Shown: piece by piece, positions 34,817-44,300 of the stretch
How positions within the stretch are numbered: position 1 is the stretch's first letter
Layout: each line of letters begins with the position of its first letter
Assembly (NCBI RefSeq): GCF_000143145.1
Contig: NC_014313.1
Location: forward strand, 62,001-126,000
Direction: 5' to 3'
Source: Hyphomicrobium denitrificans ATCC 51888
GTDB taxonomy: Bacteria > Pseudomonadota > Alphaproteobacteria > Rhizobiales > Hyphomicrobiaceae
DNA length: 64,000 bases
Notes under the pieces: model-generated
What the model saw: the letters and a program-made list of their open reading frames with translations, nothing else
The model's database searches: none
What the model was told of the DNA's origin: nothing
Made by a program: the position numbers and the translations under genes

Positions 34817-35772
34817 CTACGAACGCCTCGCGGCGTGTGCGCGTCGAGGAACTCGAGCGCGTCGCCAATCGCATCAAAAGATTTTCTTTCGTCCCTCTCG
34901 ATGGGCAGCCGCTGCCGATTTTCTCTGCCGGCTCGCACGTGATCGTGACCATGCGCGACGGGAACCGCATATTCCGCAACCCGTACTCGTTGATGAGCTC
35001 GCCGCTCGACACCAGCACCTATCAGATCAGCGTTCTGCGGGTTGATGACACGCGCGGCGGTTCGGCGTTCATGCATGAGAATGTCTCAAAGGGCATGACG
35101 CTCGAAATCAACGAGCCCGTGAATCTTTTTCCGGTCGATCGCACCGGTCGGAAGCACATTCTGTTAGCGGGCGGGATCGGGATTACGCCGTTCATGGCGA
35201 TGATGGCGCAGTTCAAGCACGACAAGACGAATTTCGAACTGCACTACGGCGTGCGCTCCCTGGAAGAGGGTGCCTACTGCAACCTGCTCAATGCAAACGA
35301 CGCGGGTGTCTTCCTCTATCGCGCTGATCTCGGGCAGTTCATTCCGCTTGAGCAAATTCTCGAGAACCAGCCGCTCGGGACGCATCTCTATGTCTGCGGC
35401 CCGCAGGGAATGATCGACTGGGTTCTGAAAACGGCGAAAGAGCAAGGCTGGCCGAAAGAAAACGTCCATTATGAGCACTTCGCCGCGCCGCCACCAGGAC
35501 GGCAATTCGTCGTCAAGCTGGCAAAGTCAGGACGCGAGATCGTCGTCGGCGAACATCAAAGCATCCTGGAAGCCTTGGAGCAGGCCGGCGTCGACGCGCC
35601 CTACCTGTGCAGAGGCGGCGCATGCGGCCAGTGCATCACGAACGTTTTGAATGTGAACGGAAAGATGCTCCACAACGACCATTACCTATCGGACGACGAA
35701 AAGAGCTGCGGAAACAAGATCGCGACCTGTGTGTCTCGAATGGATGGCGGCAGCCTGACACTCGATCTCTGA
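34813..35772 (+). CDS. Dimethylamine monooxygenase reductase subunit (flavin, NAD(P)H, 2Fe-2S)
   Basis: A 319-aa oxidoreductase of the PDR/VanB type. Domain order: FMN/FAD barrel (about 5-105, FRNPYSLMSSPLD is the flavin RxYS-type motif), NAD(P)H domain (about 110-225, LLAGGIGITPFMAMMAQF, and YVCGPQGMIDW), then plant-type ferredoxin (about 235-319) with CRGGACGQC and a final Cys in KIATC as 2Fe-2S ligands. It passes electrons from NAD(P)H to the heme subunit. Translation is coupled to the previous gene through the ATGA overlap. Other PDR reductases serve ring-demethylases, so the assignment rests on the neighbours. Confidence 0.9.
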   Translation: MTTNASRRVRVEELERVANRIKRFSFVPLDGQPLPIFSAGSHVIVTMRDGNRIFRNPYSLMSSPLDTSTYQISVLRVDDTRGGSAFMHENVSKGMTLEINEPVNLFPVDRTGRKHILLAGGIGITPFMAMMAQFKHDKTNFELHYGVRSLEEGAYCNLLNANDAGVFLYRADLGQFIPLEQILENQPLGTHLYVCGPQGMIDWVLKTAKEQGWPKENVHYEHFAAPPPGRQFVVKLAKSGREIVVGEHQSILEALEQAGVDAPYLCRGGACGQCITNVLNVNGKMLHNDHYLSDDEKSCGNKIATCVSRMDGGSLTLDL

Positions 35773-35800
35773 GACGCACCGTTAAATAAAGGATGATGCC

Positions 35801-36841
35801 ATGAATACGATTTTCAAAGACGAGACATTCCGGGACGACTTTACATTTTCCAACAGCCCGGCGGCGATCAAGCGTTTTCCGTTTCCCTATTGGGAAGACA
35901 AGTATCGCTACTCAGTGAACATCGAGCCGCATGTGCCGGGCCCGAAGGGGTCGGTGTATGAATTTCCGTTCGACGTCGATGAGCACTACGTGTCGGATAT
36001 GCGCGACCGGGCGCTCGTGCTGAAAGAAGATCCGACGCGTTGCCAAGCGCTGCCGCACATGATGCTGGCGCAGTGGGATACGCTCGAGCTGATCATGACC
36101 AGCCTGGCGCGCGACTATCCCGAGCACTTTTCGCTCGAGAGAAACGGTGACGATTGGCACTGGATCAATCGCCCGCTCAGAATCGAGAACAAGTTCCGTT
36201 TCGGCGATGCTTCGACGCTGCCCTACGAACCGATGGAATACATCACACGCCAGTGCCAGGGCGATTTCACGCTTTCGGATCAGCGCGACAACAATCTTTG
36301 GATGGACGCGGGCATCGCGACGGCGCAAGCCGACTGGTCGTTGGATTTCGATGTCGGCATGAACTTCATGGAGTGGCATGCACCCGTGCCGCTGGCGCAT
36401 GAAGCAGGCGTTTTCGATCGCGCGCTGAAATTCCTTCTCGCTCTTCAGTATGGAAAGCCCGTGCGTCGTCTCAACTGGACGATGACGATCAATCCGCGCC
36501 TCGATACGAGCCCGGAAAATTATCACAAGTGGGGCCCCGATCGCGCGACCGTCACGCCGGAGAACGTGGGCGATAAGGTGCATTTGCGCGTCGAGCTTCA
36601 GGCGCTCTGGCGTCTGCCGCGCTCCAACGCAATTCTGTTTTCGATCCGCGCCTATCTGATCAAGATGGACGAGCTCGTCACCGACCTTAACAAGGCTCGG
36701 AGAATGCATCGTGTTCTTCAGACGCTGCCGCCGGAGCTGGCTGAGTACAAGGGCATCACCCGCTACTTCGATGTCACGAAGGAATGGCTCGCCAAGTACG
36801 ATGACGGGAAGCCCACGCCTGTCGGCTTTCTGTTCGAATAA
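35801..36841 (+). CDS. Dimethylamine monooxygenase heme subunit (DUF3445, heme-dependent oxidative N-demethylase)
   Basis: A 346-aa protein of the DUF3445 family, the heme-binding catalytic subunit of bacterial dimethylamine monooxygenase/HODM. Landmarks are FPFPYWEDKYRYSVNIEPHV, the central QCQGDFTLSDQRD, and the C-terminal NWTMTINPRLDTSPENYHKW, then LRVELQALWRLPRSNAILFS typical of the family. In characterised members the fold is PAS-like around b-type heme. I cannot name the heme ligand from sequence alone. The reaction is O2-dependent oxidation of a secondary methylamine, releasing formaldehyde. It sits 28 bp after the reductase gene, and the GcvT-like subunit gene follows. Confidence 0.9.
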   Translation: MNTIFKDETFRDDFTFSNSPAAIKRFPFPYWEDKYRYSVNIEPHVPGPKGSVYEFPFDVDEHYVSDMRDRALVLKEDPTRCQALPHMMLAQWDTLELIMTSLARDYPEHFSLERNGDDWHWINRPLRIENKFRFGDASTLPYEPMEYITRQCQGDFTLSDQRDNNLWMDAGIATAQADWSLDFDVGMNFMEWHAPVPLAHEAGVFDRALKFLLALQYGKPVRRLNWTMTINPRLDTSPENYHKWGPDRATVTPENVGDKVHLRVELQALWRLPRSNAILFSIRAYLIKMDELVTDLNKARRMHRVLQTLPPELAEYKGITRYFDVTKEWLAKYDDGKPTPVGFLFE

Positions 36842-36900
36842 GAAAATAAGAAACGACAGTCGGGCCTAGGCCCTGAACGTAAATTTCAAGAGGATAGATA

Positions 36901-38019
36901 ATGTCTTTTTCGCGCCAATCGGCTCTTAACGATCGCCACCGGGCACTGGGATCGGATCTTTCGACTGCCTGGAACGACATGCCGATCCCGCAGAATTATT
37001 CCACGAATCCCTATGACGAGACGGAGGCTGTCCGCAATCGCGCGGGTCTGTTCGACGTGTCGGGACTGAGATTGGTCAATGTCAGCGGACCGGACGCGCA
37101 GGCGTTTCTCAACCACCTTCTGACGACCGATATTTCGAAAACCAAGGCCGGCGATTCCCACATCAGCAACATCGTCAATGCCAATGGCGGACTGATCGAC
37201 GACGTGCTGGTCTATGTCGATGGCCCGGACCAGTTCCGTGTCTCGCACGGCGGCGGATCGTTCGAGGAAGCGGCGGAAGCTGCCAAGGGCGGTTTCAACG
37301 TCAAGGTGGAGCGCGATAACGACGTCCACATCCTGTCGCTTCAAGGCCCGCTTGCACTCGAAACGCTGGCACCGCACACGCCGATGGACCTGGCCGGGCT
37401 CGGCTACTTCCGTCATCAGAAGTCGACGCTGTTCGGAAAGTCGGTTTCGCTCGCGCGCGGCGGATATTCCGCAGAGCGCGGCTATGAGGTGTTCTGCTCG
37501 GCCGCGGATGCGCCGTTCATCTGGGACTCGATTCTGAAAGCCGGCAAGGATGCTGGCATCGTTCCCGCTTCGTGGTCTTGCCTCGATATCATCCGGGTGG
37601 AAGGCGGACTGTTATTCTTCCCGTTCGATATGACGAACGAGGATACGACGCCTTGGGAAGTGCGCGCCGATTGGACCATCGACTTGTCGAAGCCGGCCTT
37701 CGTCGGCAAAGACGCGCTTGCCGCCAAGAAAGGCAAAGAGCGTTCGTTCATTGCGGGCGTTGAAGTCGAAGCAGCAAAGGCGATCGAACCGGGTTCGAAG
37801 ATCACCGCGAATGGTGAGCAAGTCGGCGTCGTCTGCAGCTCGACGTTCAGCCAGCACCTGATGAAGTCGCTGGTCATGGCGCAGATCAAGCCGGAATTCA
37901 CGAAGCTCGGGACCGAGCTGACGTTGCACGACGATAAGAATTACACGGGTACTGTGGTGCGCATGCCGTTTTACGATCCTATGCGCCTGCGAACCCATCC
38001 TCAATCGGAACGCGCATAA
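36901..38019 (+). CDS. GcvT-like tetrahydrofolate-binding subunit of the dimethylamine demethylase
   Basis: A 372-aa protein of the glycine-cleavage T-protein family. Landmarks: NRAGLFDVSGLRLVNVSGPD, LTTDISK, ILSLQGPLALE, RGGYSAERGYEVFCSA and the CLDIIRVEGG segment, with the C-terminal barrel (SFIAGVEVEAAKAIEPGS). GcvT-like subunits of demethylases bind tetrahydrofolate and capture formaldehyde as 5,10-methylene-H4F. It is the last gene of the operon. FolD and Fhs, encoded 22 kb to the right, would take the product on to formyl-H4F and formate (inference). A short palindrome GGGCCTAGGCCC lies just upstream at 36862-36873. Confidence 0.88.
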   Translation: MSFSRQSALNDRHRALGSDLSTAWNDMPIPQNYSTNPYDETEAVRNRAGLFDVSGLRLVNVSGPDAQAFLNHLLTTDISKTKAGDSHISNIVNANGGLIDDVLVYVDGPDQFRVSHGGGSFEEAAEAAKGGFNVKVERDNDVHILSLQGPLALETLAPHTPMDLAGLGYFRHQKSTLFGKSVSLARGGYSAERGYEVFCSAADAPFIWDSILKAGKDAGIVPASWSCLDIIRVEGGLLFFPFDMTNEDTTPWEVRADWTIDLSKPAFVGKDALAAKKGKERSFIAGVEVEAAKAIEPGSKITANGEQVGVVCSSTFSQHLMKSLVMAQIKPEFTKLGTELTLHDDKNYTGTVVRMPFYDPMRLRTHPQSERA

Positions 38020-38086
38020 TCCCTGTCATTCGGCATGTGCGCAAACTTGGCTAGGGGCGATGGCCTCTAGCCACTTTCATTCAAAT

Positions 38087-38126
38087 CGCCGGCGGCTTTT
38101 CTGAGCCATCAAATTTGCCGCCGGCG
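38087..38126 (+). terminator. Stem-loop after the amine operon
   Basis: Perfect 10-bp stem CGCCGGCGGC (38087-38096)/GCCGCCGGCG (38117-38126) with a 20-nt loop, 68 bp after the GcvT-like gene stop. A TAAATCTTT stretch follows, not a full T-run. It probably ends the dmm transcript before the hemoglobin gene. Confidence 0.6.
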
Positions 38127-38133
38127 TAAATCT

Positions 38134-38147
38134 TTGACGGCCGTCAA
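38134..38147. promoter_or_regulatory. FNR/FixK/NnrR-type box before the truncated hemoglobin gene
   Basis: TTGACGGCCGTCAA is a perfect 14-bp palindrome of the form TTGA-N6-TCAA bound by the CRP/FNR-family regulators (FNR, FixK, NnrR). It is 126 bp before the hemoglobin ATG. It suggests control by low oxygen or NO. Confidence 0.6.
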
Positions 38148-38273
38148 TGCGTCGCGATGACGGTAGTCCAAAAGCAGCTCAAGTCGTCGCTTGAGCGAAA
38201 CAATAAGGCTCGCATTACACGCGTATTTATATCGCTACACGATATATTTGGATGGAATTGGAAGGAGAAAGCC

Positions 38274-38705
38274 ATGGCGCAAGCTAACATTTATCAGCGC
38301 ATCGGTGGGGCGCCGGGTTTGCGGAAGCTCGTTGAGACGTTCTACGACATCATCGAATTCGAGCCGCAGGGCAAGCTCCTCAGCATTCTCCATCTTCGCG
38401 GCATGGGCATCGCGAATTCGCGCGAGGAGCAGTTCAATTTTCTGTCCGGATTCTTCGGCGGACCGAAGCTCTATATCGAGAAACACGGTCATTCGGACGT
38501 GCGGGAAATGCATCGCCACGTCGAGGTCGGTCCTGCCGAACGCGACTCCTGGCTGGAGTGCATGCAAATGGCGATCGAGCGATTGAATTACGATCGAGAG
38601 CTTGGCGACGAGCTGATGCGGCACTTCCGGATGGTGGCAAACGCTCTCGAGGTCGAGAACCGCACGAATGAGAAGAACAGGCAGCTTCTGGCAGCCTGGA
38701 AATAG
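38274..38705 (+). CDS. Group II truncated hemoglobin
   Basis: A 143-aa 2-on-2 globin. Family residues: Tyr24 at B10 (ETFYDII), the Phe-rich E/F region (FNFLSGFFGGPKLYIEKHGH), the likely proximal His82 (REMHRHVEV) and Trp93 at G8 (ERDSWLECM), which together define the group II (trHbO-like) type. Such globins bind O2 and NO, and some detoxify NO or deliver O2. The ATG at 38274 follows GAAGGAG; in-frame codons back to 38157 are not needed. A perfect FNR/NnrR-like palindrome lies upstream. It directly follows the O2- and heme-dependent demethylase operon. Confidence 0.92.
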   Translation: MAQANIYQRIGGAPGLRKLVETFYDIIEFEPQGKLLSILHLRGMGIANSREEQFNFLSGFFGGPKLYIEKHGHSDVREMHRHVEVGPAERDSWLECMQMAIERLNYDRELGDELMRHFRMVANALEVENRTNEKNRQLLAAWK

Positions 38706-38820
38706 ACGCGCCGATTATCGCAGTCGAATTAGCGAAGCATTGAATTTCGACGCGGAGGCAAACTCTTCTGCTCCGCGCCGTAGGCTTGTCGCAAGGACGG
38801 TTGGCGATTATTCGACGCGA

Positions 38821-39360
38821 TTATTGCGTCGGCGCTGCCGTTTTGACGGGAGAAAAGAGTCCGAAGGCATTGCCGTCGGGATCCTGCACGATCGCGATGC
38901 GTCCGATCTTTGTTGCATCAGCAGGCGCGCGCAAAATCTTGCCGCCCTTTTTCAGCGCTTCGCCGACGGCCGTATCGACATCGGCGACCTGAATATACAT
39001 GAGCCAGCCCGGCTTCGGATCGCTCGCATCCTTGCCCTCATATTTCGTCATCCCCGCAGCTTCCGTCGAGCCGGCGGAAAACAGTGTGTAGGCCGGTTCG
39101 CCCGGTGCAGGCGCGCGTGAGTTGTCCTCGGCGGCGACGATCTTCGGCGTCCATCCGGCGACCGTTTGATAGAAATCGCGGCTGCGATCGGGATCGGAGG
39201 CGACGAGCTCATTCCACCAAACGGTGCCGGTATCGGCATCGGTTGTCGCCTGGGGACTTTGCGCCGCCACCGGTAACGACATGGCGCCGGTCATCAGCGC
39301 GGCTGCCAGAATCGAAAATGCGGCGTTGCGGCTGCGCGATCTATTTACGTTGCTGCGCAT
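38821..39360 (-). CDS. Exported VOC-family (glyoxalase-like) protein
   Basis: A 179-aa protein with a signal peptide (AAFSILAAALMTGAMSLPVA, then AQ). The mature part is a vicinal-oxygen-chelate fold of one full unit: WNELVASDPDRSRDFYQTVA, GWLMYIQVADVDTAVGEALK and IAIVQDPDGNAFGLFSP, close to the hydroxylase-type family with DPDGN loop. Metal ligands are not complete in an obvious way, so catalysis is uncertain. The ATG at 39360 has AGGAG 7 bp upstream. Confidence 0.82.
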   Translation of the reverse strand: MRSNVNRSRSRNAAFSILAAALMTGAMSLPVAAQSPQATTDADTGTVWWNELVASDPDRSRDFYQTVAGWTPKIVAAEDNSRAPAPGEPAYTLFSAGSTEAAGMTKYEGKDASDPKPGWLMYIQVADVDTAVGEALKKGGKILRAPADATKIGRIAIVQDPDGNAFGLFSPVKTAAPTQ

Positions 39361-39442
39361 GGGTGGCTCCTGCTCAAAACCGAGAACTCGACGGATTAAA
39401 GCAAGAGCGATGCCAACGCTCGCACGAGCGCAAAGGCTACGC

Positions 39443-40246
39443 TTATTTCGGTTGGCAGGCCAAAATGTAGGTGAAGCCTCGATATCGATTGAAGTCGCGG
39501 TCCGCCTCGAACGGCGTGATGCGAACGCTCGTCCCATCCTTGGGCGGATTATTGATGCCAAGCATATACAGCGGGTCGATCAGCTGAGCGGTCTCGTTCC
39601 ACCATTCCGGGGCGTCGTAACGGTTTTTGCGCCAAACGAGATCATCGCTACCGACTTCCCAGACCTCCCAATGGACTTCGGGAAGATAAGATGACTGCTC
39701 GCCCGGACGACTGACGCGCGCCAGCTTTTGTCCGCGTTCAATCTTCTGTCCGACCTTGAAATGCTTGATCTCGTCGAAGTTCAGGTGATCGAACTCCGAA
39801 TAGTAGTATTTTGAGCCGTTCGGTAAATTCACGTCGCGGCGATCGTGTTTCAAAAGAAGAGCGCCTTCCGAACCCCACTGCCAATTGGCTTCCCATACGG
39901 CGCGAACCGTTCCGGATGCTGGGGCGAGAATCCATTCTCCGAATTTTCCTGCGTCGATGCCGGAGTGAATCTCGTCCCGGCGCGACCCATCGATATCGAT
40001 CCAGCTTGCGTAGAGCGACGTGATTGGAGAGCACTTGAAGTTCGACGGATAGACGGGTTTCAGACCGGTTTCCTTAATCCCGTAGCCTTTTTTCATGTCA
40101 GCCGTGTCGATTGCCTCGGGTTCCGATTGCGCCGCCTTCGGATTCAACGCCAAGGGCGCGCCGATGCCGAAGACGGCGATCGTCGCCAATGCAAATTGCA
40201 CGCCTCGATTTTGTTTGGATTTCGTCACGCGGGTCCCGTCTGGCAC
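39443..40246 (-). CDS. M23-type peptidase-like exported protein
   Basis: A 267-aa protein with an N-terminal hydrophobic signal segment (GVQFALATIAVFGIGAPLAL). The later part resembles LytM/M23 metallopeptidases: IHSGIDAGKFGEWILAPASG carries the HxxxD ligands, GQKIERGQKLARVS the family turn, and EVHWEVWEVG the third ligand HxE-type. It probably cuts peptidoglycan peptides or is an inactive LytM factor. The start is a GTG; 40246 and 40228 are both possible. Confidence 0.78.
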   Translation of the reverse strand: MPDGTRVTKSKQNRGVQFALATIAVFGIGAPLALNPKAAQSEPEAIDTADMKKGYGIKETGLKPVYPSNFKCSPITSLYASWIDIDGSRRDEIHSGIDAGKFGEWILAPASGTVRAVWEANWQWGSEGALLLKHDRRDVNLPNGSKYYYSEFDHLNFDEIKHFKVGQKIERGQKLARVSRPGEQSSYLPEVHWEVWEVGSDDLVWRKNRYDAPEWWNETAQLIDPLYMLGINNPPKDGTSVRITPFEADRDFNRYRGFTYILACQPK

Positions 40247-40374
40247 GCGATCGCCGCATCAACTGCATGATGACGGCGGAGCGCACACGGTCTCTCACAT
40301 ATGCGCTCGATCGAATTTGACCAGAGCATCAACGGTCAATCGTAAACGATATTTTCACTTTTAATCGCGCGAAC

Positions 40375-40392
40375 GCAATTTGATTCAATTGC
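40375..40392. promoter_or_regulatory. Inverted repeat before the phosphopantetheinyl transferase gene
   Basis: GCAATT-TGATTC-AATTGC, 6-bp perfect arms, about 80 bp before the GTG at 40472. Possible operator for the Pls-type locus or for the divergent peptidase gene; regulator unknown. Confidence 0.3.
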
Positions 40393-40471
40393 AAAGGTTG
40401 CCGACCGGTTAATTGGCACGTCTTTTTAAAGCAGATCGCAGACGGCCCCATCCTGGCATCGAGGCTCTTCT

Positions 40472-41350
40472 GTGTATTGCGGCGAATTCATCTCCAAGAA
40501 ATCGGCTTTTGCCACGATTTTTAGTCGAATTGGATCGCTTTTCGGCCGCGGCGTCGCGTTATCAGAAGCAACGCCGAGGGATGATCGACGCGCGCCGATT
40601 GAGGGACAAGAGGCCGTTCCAGGTGTGCGGATTTGGTACGTCGAACACAATCCAAACGCCAATTCGGAAGACGCCAAGGCGATTTTAACCAAAGCCGACT
40701 TCGCGGAGTTCGCGGCGATCCGGCATTTGGAAACGCGCAACCGGTCGCTCGTTGTGAGGGCCGCTTTGCGTCAAGCGCTGTCGGACAGTGTTGGCGGAAA
40801 GGTGTCACCGGATGAGTGGCGCTTCGCACGCACGGAGAACGGTCAGCCGATCCTCGTGAACAGCGGAAACAAGCTTAAATTCAACTGTTCGCATACGTCG
40901 TATATGTCCGTCATCGTGGTTTCGACCGTCGGCGACGTGGGTGTCGATATCGCCGACGCGTCGTTCGATTGCGCCGCCGACTGGCTCTGCGAAGTCATGT
41001 CGAAGCCTGAACTCAAGGCCCTCGCAAAGCTTGCGGATGAAAAGCGTTCGGGCGCCGTTTCCCGGCTTTGGACACTCAAGGAAGCCTACGTGAAGATGCT
41101 TGGCACCGGAATTGCTGAGATCGGGGATGTCGCCTTCGATCTTGGTGACGATCGCCTTCTTTCGGGAAGTTCTCACGACTGGTTTCTGCAACCTGTTTTC
41201 AGGACTTGGATCGTCAACAATCAGGGGCGTCGCTACTCCGTAGCGCTCGCGTCGGGTTCTCCCACTTCGATGCGGGCTCCATTGAGCCGCTGTTCAAGTG
41301 AGGATTCCCGTGGCTATTCAAGAGATCGATTTCCAGCTTTGGCAGGATGA
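40472..41350 (+). CDS. 4'-phosphopantetheinyl transferase (Sfp superfamily)
   Basis: A 292-aa enzyme that should transfer phosphopantetheine from CoA to the carrier domain of the neighbouring NRPS. The Sfp signatures are DVGVDIADASFD (Mg-binding Asp) and WTLKEAYVKMLGTG (WxxKEA). FNCSHT is the conserved GNLHFNLSHS-type motif. An N-terminal part of about 50 residues before VRIWYVEHN is longer than usual, so a later start is possible; the GTG at 40472 has no clear ribosome site. The end overlaps the NRPS gene by about 40 bp, which implies translational coupling and a dedicated partner. Confidence 0.88.
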   Translation: MYCGEFISKKSAFATIFSRIGSLFGRGVALSEATPRDDRRAPIEGQEAVPGVRIWYVEHNPNANSEDAKAILTKADFAEFAAIRHLETRNRSLVVRAALRQALSDSVGGKVSPDEWRFARTENGQPILVNSGNKLKFNCSHTSYMSVIVVSTVGDVGVDIADASFDCAADWLCEVMSKPELKALAKLADEKRSGAVSRLWTLKEAYVKMLGTGIAEIGDVAFDLGDDRLLSGSSHDWFLQPVFRTWIVNNQGRRYSVALASGSPTSMRAPLSRCSSEDSRGYSRDRFPALAG

Positions 41351-44300
41351 GAGGCCTCGCGAGCCACGTCTTCTACATCACCATTTCGAACAGCAGGCGC
41401 TGTTGCGGCCCGATCATCCGGCCGTGGAGTTCGCCGGCCAAGTCCTCACCTATGAAGAACTTGATTGCGACGCCAACCAGATCGCTCACTTTCTGGCGCA
41501 GAAGGGTGTCGGCGTTGGGTCTCTGATCGGGCTCTGCCTGAAGAAGTCGCCCAGGCTTTACGCCGCCATGCTCGGCATTCTCAAAGCCGGCGCGGCTTAC
41601 GTTCCGATTGACCCGAAATGGCCGATGGATCGCATTCGGGCCATCGCCGACGATGCGCAGCTGAAGTTCATGGTGTCGGAAGGCTCTCTTGCCGACGGTT
41701 TCCAGGGCGAACTCGATGCGCCTTTGCTACGTCTCGATACGGCGCACGATGACATTCTGGTTCAGCCGGTCGTTCCCGTGATCGATTTCGAGCAGGCGCT
41801 TACGCCCGCTGCGCTCAGCTACATCATTTATACGTCGGGTTCGACTGGGCGGCCGAAAGGCGTGATGATCGAACACCGCAACGCTTTGGCGTTCGTGAAG
41901 TCGCTCAAGACCGTTTACGCCGTCACCGAAAACGACCGCGTTTATCAAGGTTTCTCGACGGCGTTCGACGCTTCGGTCGAGGAAATCTGGGCAGCATTCT
42001 CGCGTGGCGGCACGCTGATCGTGCCGACCGAGGAGATTCAGCGCTCGCCGGCCGATGTTGCCGAGTTCCTTAACACGAATGACGTGACTTATTTTTCAAC
42101 CGTTCCGACGATGCTGGCGATGATCGACCGGGATCTCGAGACGGTGACGACGCTCGTGCTCGGCGGCGAAGCTTGCTCCAACGAATTGGTGACGCGTTGG
42201 GCCCGGCCGGGCCGGCGCATGCTCAATACGTATGGACCCACGGAAGCGACGGTCGTTGCAACCTGGTCGGAATGCGTTAGCGGCGAGCCCGTTTCGATCG
42301 GCAAGGCACTTCCGGGATACTCAACCTATGTCCTCGATGAAAACTTGCAGCCGGTGGCGCCCGGCGAATGCGGTGAACTGTTCATTGGTGGGGCCGGCGT
42401 CGGCCGCGGCTACATGAACTCCGAGGCTCTTACTTCGCAGCGCTTTATCGCAAACCCGTTCGAGCCGGAAAGGAAAGACCGGCTTTACAGAACGTATGAT
42501 CACGTGCGTCTCGGAGACGATGGAGCGCTGTATTTCCTCGGCCGTCTCGACGATCAGGTCAAAATTCGCGGTTTTCGTATCGAGCTGTCAGAGATCGAAT
42601 CCGTTCTCATCGAAAATCCGGCGATCAAGGCGGCCGCGGTCGCCGTGACGGAGATCGGCGAGATGAAGCAGCTTGCTGCGTACATCGTCGTCAACGAACA
42701 GGTGGTCGATCTCGACCGGCAAGCGATCGGCGAAAGTCTTCGCAATCGGCTGCCACCCTACATGGTGCCGCAATATCTCGATGTGATCGATGAACTGCCG
42801 ATGATGTCGAGCGGCAAGGTCGATCGCAAGAGCTTGCCCAAGCCTCAGACGCTGCTGAACGGGCCGAGCGAAATTGTTCTGCCGGAAAGCGATCTCGAGA
42901 AGCGGCTTGCGGCATCGTGGGCCACGGCGTTTCAGATTTCCGAGCTTTCGGTGACGGCGGATTTCTTTCTCGACCTCGGCGGGCATTCGCTGCTCGCGTC
43001 GCAGGCCGTCAGCGTTGTCAGGGCCGCTGTGCCGGACGCGCCGATTTCCGTGCGCGATTTTTATGATCACCGCACGGTGAGGCAACTCGCGCGTGCTCTT
43101 GAAGCGCGTGGCTTCGTCGGGGCGGCGAGTTCCGATGACGCGGCCGCTCAGGTAAAGCCAGGCAAGCAGACCGGGGTGCTGATGCGCTGGACGGTTGCGA
43201 CGCTGCAGGCCATCAGTATCTTTGTCTATTACGGCATCGTCGCTGCGCCGCTGGCGTTTGTCGCCGTGCTTGCGACGGCGGTAATCGACGGAGAAATTGC
43301 GTGGCCTCAGGCTGCGGCGATCATGACTGCGGTCGGCTTTGGAATTTGGCCGTGCGCGTTGCTGTTCACCGTCGCGCTCAAATGGCTGGTCATCGGGCGC
43401 GTGAAGCCGGGCCGTTATCCGCTTTGGAGCTTCTATTATTTCCGCTGGTGGCTGGTGCAGTGCTTCCAGCCGCTTGGCTGGGCGGACATGTTTTCCGGCA
43501 CACCGCTGATGAGTCTTTACTGGCGCGCGATGGGCGCCAAGATCGGTCGCAACGTCACGCTTTCGACGGCGATTTGCGGTGCGTTCGATGCGGTGACGAT
43601 CGGCGACGGGTCGAGTGTCGGACTTGAAACGCAGATTTTGGGATATCGCGTCGAGGACGGGCATCTGGTCATTGCGCCGGTAGAAATCGGAGCGAACTGC
43701 TTCATCGGCATGCATTGCAACCTCGGGCTCGGCACGAGAATGGGGAACGGCGCGCGGCTCGACGATATGTCTGCGCTCAGTGACGGAACGGTGATGAAGG
43801 ACGGCGAAGGCCGTCGCGGTTCACCGGCGCGGCCCGCCGATGTCGATGTGCCGTCGCGGCAAGCAGACTCGCGCAGAGGTGTGCGGTTCCTGTTCGGTCT
43901 CCTCCACCTCGCATCTATCTATGCGATGGGTTACTTTCTGCTCCTGACGCTTGCGCCTTCCATGGCTTTGATCCTTGGCGGTCTCTGGCTTGCGGGTCCG
44001 ATGGGCGGCGCAATCGGTGCCTTCGCCGCTGTGCCGGTCGGCATTCTGACTTATGTCGGCTGCGCGGTTCTGCTGGTGCGCCTGCTGCCGCCGCTCGAAG
44101 CCGGAAGCATGTCGATCTACAGCGGAGCGTATCTCAGGCATTGGTTCGTCAGCTACCTGCTCGAGAACACCAAAACGATTTTGCAGCCGATCTATGGGAC
44201 GATCTACTGCCCTTCGCTGCTGCGCGCGCTCGGGGCGAAGATCGGTGCAGGCTCGGAGGTCTCGACGGTTTCGCACATCACCCCCAATCTCTTGGAGGTC

